This document shows, one piece after another, positions 1 through 5,361 of a DNA stretch of 5,361 nt. The translations under genes and the position numbers were made by a program. A model generated the notes under the pieces. It was given only the letters and a program-made list of their open reading frames with translations. It had not been told where the DNA came from and made no database searches. This DNA comes from CAIOZW01 sp049318845. GTDB lineage: Bacteria; Acidobacteriota; Blastocatellia; RBC074. Location: contig JBMOFH010000286.1 of NCBI GenBank assembly GCA_049318845.1, forward strand, positions 1-5,361, in the 5' to 3' direction. How positions within the stretch are numbered: the stretch's first letter is position 1; every line of letters begins with the position of its first letter.

Positions 1-1044
1 CTGGGCGAGCTGCTTGTGCGAAGAGGCCAGATATTCATGGCTATCCCACGGCTGGTCCTTGCCCTGCCAGACCTGGACGAAGCGCACGCCGCGTTCGAGC
101 AATCGTCGCGCCATGAGCAGCTCACGACCATAGAGGGTCTCGCCGTACATTTGACGGATCGACTCAGGTTCACGGCTCACGTCGAAGGCGTCGGTCGCCT
201 CTGCCTGCATCCGATATGCCAGTTCATAGGACTGAATCTGCGCCTCGATGACGGGATCTTCGCGCCGCGTGCGCTGATAGCGTTCATTGAGTCGTGCGAG
301 CAGGTCGAGTTGGCTGCGCTGTTGGGTGCGGGAGCTGTAGGCGCTGTTGATATGCTCTATCAGTCGCTCGATCTCGGTCTCCTTGGTGTCGATGTAGGTT
401 CCCTGATAGACAGAGGGGAGAAAGCCAGCCGTCCAGTTCTGTGTGCCGCTGACCGGATAGCCGAAGGGGCAGAGGACGACAAAGCCGGGTAGGTTCTGAT
501 TCTCCGTTCCGAGGCCATAGGTCAGCCAAGAACCGAAGCTTGGGCGAATCTGACGCGGATCGCCGCAGTTCATCATCAGCAGCGAGGGCTCGTGGTTCGG
601 CAGTTCAGTGACCATCGAGCGGACGACGCAGAGCTCATCGACGTGTCGCGCGACGTGTGGAAAGAGCTCACTGACCTCGATCCCGCTCTGCCCGTGCTTA
701 TGAAATTTCCACGGTGAGGCGAATCCGACTCCGGTCTTTCGCTCAGTCTTGTGGTGAATCGGAATTGGCTTGCCATCATATTTGTCGAGCATCGGCTTTG
801 GATCGAAGGTGTCGACCTGCGACGGTCCGCCATTCATGAAAAGATGGATGACGCGTTTGGCACGCGGGGCAAAGTGGGGTGGTTTCGGAGCGAGCGGATT
901 GACGTAGGGCTTTTGATCGGCACGCGTTTCGGAGTTGGCGAGGGCACCGAGGGCGAGAGCGCCAAAGCCCATTCCGCAGGCCTGTAGGAGTTCGCGGCGC
1001 GAGAGTGAAGTGTCGGCCGGATTTGGCATTGAGTGGCGTGTCAT
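1..1044 (-). CDS. DUF1501 domain protein with Tat signal, 3' end missing
   Basis: The frame is open from an ATG at 1044 to the left edge and gives 348 residues with no stop. Residues 15-20 read SRRELL, a twin-arginine motif, followed by a hydrophobic stretch (about 22-36) rich in G, A and L, so export by the Tat route is expected. Residues 65-84 hold the family signature HLFMNGGPSQVDTFDPKP. Further conserved blocks are PNHEPSLLMM (149-158) and WDSHE near the break (333-337). DUF1501 (PF07394) belongs to the alkaline phosphatase/sulfatase-like fold group, but no reaction is firmly established for it. Family members are usually about 450-490 residues, so roughly 100-140 residues lie beyond the window. 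The gene follows the DUF1549/DUF1553 gene by 16 bp, the usual arrangement, and is very likely co-transcribed with it. The start is supported by AAGGAG nine bases upstream. An alternative ATG at residue 6 would still keep the Tat motif. Family assignment is sure; function is not. Confidence 0.95.
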   Translation of the reverse strand, partial: MTRHSMPNPADTSLSRRELLQACGMGFGALALGALANSETRADQKPYVNPLAPKPPHFAPRAKRVIHLFMNGGPSQVDTFDPKPMLDKYDGKPIPIHHKTERKTGVGFASPWKFHKHGQSGIEVSELFPHVARHVDELCVVRSMVTELPNHEPSLLMMNCGDPRQIRPSFGSWLTYGLGTENQNLPGFVVLCPFGYPVSGTQNWTAGFLPSVYQGTYIDTKETEIERLIEHINSAYSSRTQQRSQLDLLARLNERYQRTRREDPVIEAQIQSYELAYRMQAEATDAFDVSREPESIRQMYGETLYGRELLMARRLLERGVRFVQVWQGKDQPWDSHEYLASSHKQLAQ

Positions 1045-1053
1045 TTGCGTCTT

Positions 1054-1059
1054 CTCCTT
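1054..1059 (-). promoter_or_regulatory. Ribosome binding site of the DUF1501 gene
   Basis: AAGGAG on the minus strand, nine bases before the ATG at 1044. It sits inside the 16-bp gap directly after the TGA of the upstream gene, so a ribosome finishing that gene stops next to it. This fixes the DUF1501 start and suggests coupled expression from one message. Confidence 0.8.
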
Positions 1060-1060
1060 G

Positions 1061-4057
1061 TCAATCGATCATCATGAATTCCGCCGAGGCGAGCAGAACC
1101 TGTGCATATCGTTCCCAGGCGGTCAGGCGGCCGGCGGCCGGGTGGCGGAAATCACGAGTGGAGTCCCACTCCTCCGCGGGACCATCGAGCCGGCGGATTG
1201 TGATCGCCCATTTGAATTCCTGCGTGCGGGACATCTCGACAAGGAAGTCGATCGTCTCGCCGCGAGTGACCCGGAGGTCGTCAAGGTTCGTTTCGATCGC
1301 GCCCTGCTTCCCTGTCCACGCGCCAAGTCCACCAGCGCGGCTGGCCTGGATGCGGGCGGGCAGTCCATCGCATTTCCGGCAACCGTTGTCGAAGCGCTGC
1401 TCGAAGAGGCTCCGAAGCGAGATCCGCCCATCGAAGGGTGCTGTCCAGCGGCGAATGAGCGTCCGGCCCTTCTCGTCACTCGCGAGGCCTCCCTGGGCTG
1501 CCAGAAAATGGGTCGGGGTGCGTGGATCGCCGGGCATGGCGCTCGATCGCCAGGCGCCGGCGATAAAGTGATGATAGGGGGTGAACGTGCCGGCGGCATC
1601 GGCAGTTCCATAGCTCCAGGCATGGGCTCGCGGCTCCTCAGTGGGCGCGAGCAGGCTGGCGTTGTTTGCCTCTTCGCGGACGAAGGCGAGGGCGGCGGCG
1701 ATCTCATCATTGACCGGGGCACGCCCAAAGAGCAGGCGATAGAGGCGCTGGACGCGCCGCCGCTCATCCAGCTCGCCGGCAATTTCGGAGCGTGCAAGCA
1801 GTGACTGCGCCTGCGTGATGACGAACGGACTATTCATCATGAGCAACGCCTGCTGCGGGACGGTCGTCAGATGGCGCTGCGGGCTATGTACATCAGGGTT
1901 TGCAAAATCGAAGACGCGGAAATCGTTCGGAACCAGCGCGCGGTCGATGAAGGAATAGAGCGTTCGTCGCTGCCCAAAAGGCCAGGCAATCGCGCTCTCT
2001 GGCAGTCCGCCGGGCCGAGGATCGAGTCGTCCACCGACGGTGAGCAGCGAATCGCGCAGCTCCTCAAACTCGAGTCGCCGCCGGTTCATCTTCCAGAGCA
2101 GCCTGTTTTCGGGATCGATCTCGGCCACACTTCGTCCCTGCGGCGCGGGCCCGACACGGCGCTCTTCCGCCTCGACTGAGCTGCTCTGCCGATAAGCCCG
2201 CGAAAGCATTATCCGGCGGTGGAGCGCCTTGAGCGACCAGCCGCCAGCAATGAAACCTCGTGCAAGATGGTCGAGCAGCTCGGGATGTGTCGGGCGTTCG
2301 CCGCGGGTACCAAAATCGCTCGGTGTGCGGACGATCCCGGCGCCGAAATGGTGCTGCCAGACGCGATTGACGATGACACGCGCCGTTAGTGGGTTCTTCG
2401 GATCAGCGATGGCCCGCGCCAGATCGAGCCGGCCACTCCCATTGGTGAAGGGTTGACGCGCGTCACCCGCGAGGATGCGCAAAAACTGCGGCTTGACCTC
2501 CTCACCACGGTTGTTGGGATTGCCACGGACGAGGATGTGTCCAGGTTGTGGAACGGGGGCGTCCTCGAGGCTCTGCGCACGCGGCGGTGCACCATCATAG
2601 GCGTGTTCGAGCGGCATCGTCTCGAGCCGTCGTCGCTTCCCCCCCTCGTTCTGCCGGTCGGTTGAGAGCATGATCTTTTCGTAATCGCCAAAGTCGACAT
2701 TGGTCGGTGCGCCCTCGCCGTGCAGCACCAGCCGCAACGACTCTTCGTGCGGATCGGCGGATGGGGTTGGCTTGTCGTGCGCGGCGAGCAGCTTAGCGTA
2801 GATGTCTGCCGCTTCGCTCAGCGTCGCAGGCGCCGTTCGAAAGGCCTCGGCTATCCGTGGATTGGCGACATCAATCCTAGCGATCGCCGCGGTCGCGAGG
2901 GTCGCGTTGAACTTCCCGGTCGGAATCGCGGCAAGTTCACGCCAGACGGGCCAAACTGCACCATTATCGATTGCCACCCGCCACCGCTGCAGCAGAAAGG
3001 CGTTGACGTCCTTCTCGCGCGCGAACTTCTCCAACTCGGTTTCAGTCTTCAGGTGGCGGGACTCAGCGACGGCAACCAGCAGCCTTGCGATCTCGGGCGC
3101 GGTGCGATAGAGCGCCCTCAACGCTGGAAAACGCGCTTCACGCAGCTTCGCAACCTCTGCGGCGACCCGGCGACGCTCATCGGTCAGCTCACGCCCATGG
3201 CGATCGTCGGTCGCCGCCTTCGCGTCGAGCAGCGGCAGCTCCTCCGGCTCGCGCGAATTGGCGAAGATCGTGAAGAGCGAATAGTAGTCGCGCGTCGGGA
3301 TCGGATCAAACTTGTGGTTATGACAGCGCGCGCAGCTCACCGTCAGCCCCAGCAAACCGCGTGAGACAATATCAACCTTGTCGTCGAGCTTCTCTTCACG
3401 CGTCACGCCAAGCCCACCCCGCGTCAGCGAGAGAAACCCAAGAGCCGCCAGATTCCGTGAATCATTGTCAGGCAGACGATCCGCCGCCAATTGCTGGAGG
3501 ACGAAACGATCGTATGGCATGTCCTCGTTCAAGGCCCTCACCACCCAGTCTCGATAGGTGTAAGCGTAGGGAAACCAGGCCTGCAGATTGCGGCCCGCAT
3601 CGACCATGCCTACCGTGTCCGAGTAGCGCGCCAGATCGAGCCAGTGGCGGCCCCAGCGCTCTCCGTAATGTGGGCTCGCGAGCAGGCGGTCGATAACCTT
3701 TTCGAAGGCGTTCGGCGCACGGTCGGCGAGAAAGGCCGTCAACTCAGCGGGGGTTGGCGGCAGACCGGTCAGATCGTAGGTTGCCCGCCGGAGCAGTGTC
3801 CGTCGGTCCGCCTCCGCCCGATAGGTCAGTCCGACTGCCTCCAGCCGTGCAAGCAGAAAGGCATCTATAGAATTGGCAGCATCCCCGCGCACAGACGGTA
3901 CGGGCGGATCAGCAATCGGTTGGAAAGACCAGAAGCTTCTGTGCTCTGGCTTGATCGGGTCACCGGACTGCTGCGCGTCAGCCTGCGGCAAGCGCGCCAT
4001 GCTGAACAGCACCAGAACGGTCAGAATCGCCGTGACTGTGTATTGCCTTCGCGTCAT
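1061..4057 (-). CDS. DUF1549/DUF1553 (PSCyt2-PSD1) exported protein
   Basis: A complete gene of 998 residues. Residues 1-29 are a Sec-type signal peptide (MTRR, hydrophobic core about 8-19, likely cut after QADA at 25-28). The DUF1549 domain (PSCyt2, PF07583) spans about 62-270. It includes LLRRATYDLTGLPPTPAEL (88-106), SPHYGERWGRHWLDLARYSD (128-147) and CARCHNHKFDPI (242-253), a CxxCH sequence of the c-type haem kind. A variable, mostly helical linker runs from about 280 to 500. The DUF1553 domain (PSD1, PF07587) starts near 536, includes NPLTARVIVNRVWQHHFGAG (555-574), and ends with TAWERYAQVLLASAEFMMID at the C-terminus. Between about 800 and 960 it is interrupted by a probable beta-rich domain. 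The N-terminal PSCyt1 cytochrome domain of longer relatives is absent. The start at 4057 is preferred because GAGG lies ten bases upstream and the next Met (20) would lose the signal peptide. It pairs with the DUF1501 gene downstream. The family is clear; biochemical function is unknown, with roles in polysaccharide breakdown or electron transfer only suggested. Confidence 0.96.
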   Translation of the reverse strand: MTRRQYTVTAILTVLVLFSMARLPQADAQQSGDPIKPEHRSFWSFQPIADPPVPSVRGDAANSIDAFLLARLEAVGLTYRAEADRRTLLRRATYDLTGLPPTPAELTAFLADRAPNAFEKVIDRLLASPHYGERWGRHWLDLARYSDTVGMVDAGRNLQAWFPYAYTYRDWVVRALNEDMPYDRFVLQQLAADRLPDNDSRNLAALGFLSLTRGGLGVTREEKLDDKVDIVSRGLLGLTVSCARCHNHKFDPIPTRDYYSLFTIFANSREPEELPLLDAKAATDDRHGRELTDERRRVAAEVAKLREARFPALRALYRTAPEIARLLVAVAESRHLKTETELEKFAREKDVNAFLLQRWRVAIDNGAVWPVWRELAAIPTGKFNATLATAAIARIDVANPRIAEAFRTAPATLSEAADIYAKLLAAHDKPTPSADPHEESLRLVLHGEGAPTNVDFGDYEKIMLSTDRQNEGGKRRRLETMPLEHAYDGAPPRAQSLEDAPVPQPGHILVRGNPNNRGEEVKPQFLRILAGDARQPFTNGSGRLDLARAIADPKNPLTARVIVNRVWQHHFGAGIVRTPSDFGTRGERPTHPELLDHLARGFIAGGWSLKALHRRIMLSRAYRQSSSVEAEERRVGPAPQGRSVAEIDPENRLLWKMNRRRLEFEELRDSLLTVGGRLDPRPGGLPESAIAWPFGQRRTLYSFIDRALVPNDFRVFDFANPDVHSPQRHLTTVPQQALLMMNSPFVITQAQSLLARSEIAGELDERRRVQRLYRLLFGRAPVNDEIAAALAFVREEANNASLLAPTEEPRAHAWSYGTADAAGTFTPYHHFIAGAWRSSAMPGDPRTPTHFLAAQGGLASDEKGRTLIRRWTAPFDGRISLRSLFEQRFDNGCRKCDGLPARIQASRAGGLGAWTGKQGAIETNLDDLRVTRGETIDFLVEMSRTQEFKWAITIRRLDGPAEEWDSTRDFRHPAAGRLTAWERYAQVLLASAEFMMID

Positions 4058-4133
4058 GTTGGATGGTCCTCGAAACGAAACGTCGGGCTCATTCCACTTC
4101 CCTTACCCGAACCCGGCAGGGCGCGGAGAAGAT

Positions 4134-4168
4134 TCAGGAACGATCGCTCCTGACACTAAACTATCAGG
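4134..4168. repeat. Three alternating TCAGG/CCTGA half-sites, 15-bp step
   Basis: On the plus strand TCAGG begins at 4134, CCTGA at 4149 and TCAGG at 4164, so adjacent copies are inverted and start exactly 15 bp apart. The first pair forms an almost perfect 20-bp palindrome (TCAGGA at 4134-4139, CGATCG at 4141-4146, TCCTGA at 4148-4153; only the A/C at 4140 and 4147 mismatch). The second pair (4149-4168) can form a 7-bp stem in minus-strand RNA, one pair being G-U, with a six-base loop GTTTAG. Both dyads share the middle copy, so as RNA hairpins they exclude each other. The block lies 77-111 bases before the start of the DUF1549/DUF1553 gene. It could be an operator array or a leader structure; which one is not visible from sequence. 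Confidence 0.5.
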
Positions 4169-4203
4169 GGTGAGGGTTTCAATAGTTGGCTGAACATTTA
4201 CAG

Positions 4204-4245
4204 ACCAATGCGATTCGGATGGGGATCCAACTCGACCGCATTGGT
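4204..4245. repeat. 9-bp perfect inverted repeat with inner stem
   Basis: ACCAATGCG (4204-4212) is matched by CGCATTGGT (4237-4245). The 24 bases between them contain GGAT-GGGG-ATCC (4217-4228), which can form a second, smaller stem. The whole may fold as a two-part hairpin. It lies 67-108 bases after the stop of the small exported protein gene. No T-run follows the stem on either strand, so it is not a standard intrinsic terminator. It could slow exonuclease decay of the upstream message or bind a protein. Confidence 0.45.
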
Positions 4246-4254
4246 GACGCCGAT

Positions 4255-4269
4255 TCCCGCCTCGCGGGA
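4255..4269. repeat. Short GC-rich hairpin after the small protein gene
   Basis: TCCCGC (4255-4260) and GCGGGA (4264-4269) form a 6-bp stem with a three-base loop. It starts about 42 bases past the stop of the 165-residue protein gene on the minus strand. The stem is strong for its length but has no following T-tract, so termination is only a possibility. Message stabilisation is an equally good reading, and chance is not excluded. Confidence 0.3.
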
Positions 4270-4311
4270 TGATAGCGGCGAAATGGCGCGGAGCCCGGCC
4301 ACACTGCCTGC

Positions 4312-4809
4312 TCAACGCTGCCACCGATACTCGTTTCGCTCGAAATACTGACTTGAGCCGTCGTAGCGCACCTCTTTTTTGAGCGAGAATCTGGTTGGTT
4401 CGATCTCGTAGGTGTGACGAATCAGGGCCTTCCGTCTATTGTCGGTCCCCGACTTCACCGTAACCAGAACCAGCTTCCCGTCCGGGGCCACCTGCCGCTG
4501 CTTGACCAACTCACCATCAAGCTGGCGTCCATCATTGGCGAGGACCACCAGATCGACGCTATTCGCGTGCGGCTCATCCGGGTACTGGTAATCGAAGGTG
4601 AACGACGATCGACTCCCCGCATCCTGAGTAACAACGAGGGTCGAAGGTATCGAGACCTTTCGATTGGAGCTGTAGTCGAGATAAGTGAGCGTCCCGGTCC
4701 AGCGCGAACCGGTCAGCGTCATCAGATCTTTCGGACTGACAACCGGACCGTTGCTCTGGATCCACGGATTCAAAAACAGGACAAATAGCAGAGTAATGAT
4801 TGTTTTCAT
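4312..4809 (-). CDS. Small exported protein of unknown function
   Basis: A complete gene of 165 residues that I cannot assign to a named family. Residues 1-20 form a typical signal peptide: MK, then a hydrophobic core TIITLLFVLFL, then a polar stretch around QSNG. No lipobox cysteine is present and the protein has no cysteine at all. The mature part alternates short hydrophobic and polar stretches with many Thr, Ser, Tyr and Val, for example SRWTGTLTYLDYSS (35-48) and a block with FDYQYPDEPHANS (72-84). This suggests an all-beta fold, perhaps a small barrel of lipocalin type; that is inference from pattern only. The start at 4809 is supported by GAGG ten bases upstream. The gene lies 102 bp after the methyltransferase gene in the same direction, and its start overlaps a possible 28-codon frame by ATGA. 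Expression as a periplasmic or outer-compartment protein is likely. Confidence 0.85.
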   Translation of the reverse strand: MKTIITLLFVLFLNPWIQSNGPVVSPKDLMTLTGSRWTGTLTYLDYSSNRKVSIPSTLVVTQDAGSRSSFTFDYQYPDEPHANSVDLVVLANDGRQLDGELVKQRQVAPDGKLVLVTVKSGTDNRRKALIRHTYEIEPTRFSLKKEVRYDGSSQYFERNEYRWQR

Positions 4810-4892
4810 ATTGTACTAACCTCGGACGTTTTCTTCATTTCTTCCCTCTTTTGCGTCTTTGCGTGAGATAGCTTCCTGATGCTCTTCTCCAT
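4806..4892 (-). CDS. Possible 28-codon leader ORF overlapping the next start
   Basis: A short frame starts with ATG at 4892 and ends in TGA at 4806-4808. Its stop overlaps the start of the exported protein gene as ATGA, the usual form of translational coupling. A purine-rich stretch (GGGGGAAGAGAAG) lies just before the ATG. The product would be very basic and charged (begins MEKSIRKL, then SHAKTQKREEM). However, the middle of the frame is made of a CGCAAAG-type repeat, whose translation typically gives HAKTQ-like strings, so the frame may be a by-product of the repeat. No conserved domain can be seen. It is listed as a candidate only. Confidence 0.2.
   Translation of the reverse strand: MEKSIRKLSHAKTQKREEMKKTSEVSTI
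4849..4868 (-). repeat. CGCAAAG-type intergenic repeat, short copy
   Basis: On the minus strand this reads TCTCACGCAAAGACGCAAAA, with the 8-base unit ACGCAAAG/ACGCAAAA repeated twice in tandem. Sequences of the form CACGCAAAGACGCAAAG are familiar from intergenic DNA of many unrelated environmental bacteria; this recollection is from general knowledge and was not searched. Here it lies between the methyltransferase gene and the small exported protein gene, inside a purine-rich minus strand. It may be a decayed copy of a dispersed element. Confidence 0.45.
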
Positions 4893-4911
4893 CTTCTCTT
4901 CCCCCGCATTT

Positions 4912-5361
4912 TTATGGCGTAGCCGGTTGCAGTGTCGACCTCAAGCCGACCACCTCACCGATGACAAATAGTGCTGGAGATTTGATCTCCGCGGCGCGCG
5001 CGAGCTTCACTATCGAGTCGAGAGTGCCGACGACGACGCGCTGGTCGGGTGTAGTTCCGGATTCGATGCCGGCCGCGGGTCTGGCGGGATCGAGGCCAGC
5101 CCGGAGCAGTTCATCGACGATCTGTTCAAGGTAGGTAACTCCCATCAGAAGGACGAGGGTTCCGGCGTGCGCGGCGGCGACAACGGCGGGGTAGTCGACA
5201 GAGCTCTCGGGTTTGTGTGGATTTTCGTGTCCGGTAATGACAGTGAAGGTGCTGGCGAGATCGCGGTGAGTAACTGGAATTCCGGCGTAAGCGGGGACGG
5301 CGATGGTGCTGGAAACACCAGGCACAACCTCGAAGGGAATGCCGGCGGAGAGACAGTACGA
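4912..5361 (-). CDS. cobA: Uroporphyrinogen-III C-methyltransferase, 5' end missing
   Basis: The frame is open from the right edge to a TAA at 4912-4914 and gives the C-terminal 149 residues. The enzyme transfers two methyl groups from S-adenosylmethionine to uroporphyrinogen III (EC 2.1.1.107), making precorrin-2 for siroheme, cobalamin or related tetrapyrroles in the cytoplasm. Family motifs are clear: AGIPFEVVPGVSSTIAVPAY (6-25), AGIPVTHRD (26-34), TGHE (43-46), TLVLLMG (68-74), ESGTTPDQ in the later part, and SPALFVIGEVVGLR near the end. About 100 residues are missing, including the N-terminal GDP loop that binds the cofactor. An internal GTG at 5325 falls inside the conserved VVPGVSS block and is not the real start. 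No siroheme synthase fusion domain follows, as the protein ends soon after the methyltransferase core. Whether the missing part carries a fused N-terminal CysG-type domain cannot be seen, so the symbol cobA rather than cysG is provisional. Confidence 0.95.
   Translation of the reverse strand, partial: SYCLSAGIPFEVVPGVSSTIAVPAYAGIPVTHRDLASTFTVITGHENPHKPESSVDYPAVVAAAHAGTLVLLMGVTYLEQIVDELLRAGLDPARPAAGIESGTTPDQRVVVGTLDSIVKLARAAEIKSPALFVIGEVVGLRSTLQPATP

Larger units (their letters stand above)
4058..4311. other. Intergenic region rich in dyad symmetry
   Basis: This 254-bp gap separates the small exported protein from the DUF1549/DUF1553 gene. I see no frame on either strand with a convincing start site and family-like sequence. 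The short frames that cross it run into neighbouring genes or lack a recognisable product. It holds three separate inverted-repeat structures, listed individually. By its position it should contain the promoter of the two-gene DUF unit. A TTGAAA (4177-4182, minus) could serve as a -35, but the best -10 at 17-base spacing is TTAGTG, a poor match, so no promoter is called. Confidence 0.6.

Noticed and set aside
16..492. A 158-residue plus-strand frame near the left edge
   Set aside because: It is a shadow of the DUF1501 gene, whose minus-strand translation gives the conserved family sequence through the same bases.
935..1804. A 289-residue plus-strand frame opposite the 3' part of the DUF1549/DUF1553 gene
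   Set aside because: It is antisense to a gene with clear family motifs, has no recognisable domain or ribosome site, and such long opposite frames are common in GC-rich coding DNA.
2720..3364. A 214-residue plus-strand frame, and a 220-residue one at 3491-4153
   Set aside because: Both are opposite the DUF1549 part of the large gene. Their translations are rich in Arg, Gly and Pro without motifs, as expected for shadow frames.
4154..4182. A sigma-70-like promoter (TTGAAA, 17 bases, TTAGTG) on the minus strand
   Set aside because: The -35 is good but the -10 matches the consensus poorly. The position would suit the DUF unit, but the evidence is too weak to call.
4103..4324. A 73-residue minus-strand frame across the 254-bp gap
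   Set aside because: It starts inside the end of the small exported protein gene and has no ribosome site, and its sequence shows no domain. The gap is better explained by inverted repeats.
5323..5325. GTG as the start of a 137-residue methyltransferase
   Set aside because: The frame remains open to the window edge, and the upstream codons encode AGIPFEV, part of the conserved block before VPGVSS. The gene is truncated by the window, not short.

Overview
This window carries four protein-coding genes, all on the minus strand, so it is best read from right to left. In transcription order they are: (1) the 3' part of a uroporphyrinogen-III C-methyltransferase gene, cut by the right edge; (2) a small exported protein of unknown function, 165 residues; (3) a 998-residue exported protein with the DUF1549 (PSCyt2) and DUF1553 (PSD1) domains; (4) most of a DUF1501 protein with a twin-arginine leader, cut by the left edge. 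All long plus-strand frames are shadows of these genes.

The DUF1549/DUF1553 plus DUF1501 pair is a hallmark of Planctomycetota, Verrucomicrobiota and Acidobacteriota (Solibacter/Bryobacter-like lineages), where genomes often hold many copies. The moderately high GC and the leader of the DUF1501 protein (CGMGFGALALGALA) fit an Acidobacteriota or Planctomycetota chromosome. I cannot separate these from this window alone, and lean slightly to Acidobacteriota.

The left three quarters (1-4057) is the tight two-gene unit. The DUF1501 start lies 16 bp past the DUF1553 stop, with a strong AAGGAG site in the gap, so the two are almost certainly co-transcribed. Both products are exported, one with a Sec-type and one with a Tat-type signal. 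The pair has no firmly established biochemistry. Context in other genomes suggests a role in outer-compartment or carbohydrate/sulfate-related breakdown, but that is inference.

The right quarter (4312-5361) holds the small exported protein and the tetrapyrrole methyltransferase. The methyltransferase makes precorrin-2 for siroheme or cobalamin, and nothing links it functionally to the DUF pair. The 102-bp gap between these two genes contains a CGCAAAG-type repeat and a 28-codon frame that overlaps the next start as ATGA.

The largest gap is 254 bp (4058-4311), between the small protein and the DUF1549/DUF1553 gene. It contains no convincing gene but is rich in dyad symmetry: a 9-bp inverted repeat, a short GC-rich hairpin, and three alternating TCAGG/CCTGA half-sites spaced exactly 15 bp apart upstream of the large gene. 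These are the best candidates for unannotated regulation here. No RNA gene, CRISPR array, insertion sequence or phage gene was seen.
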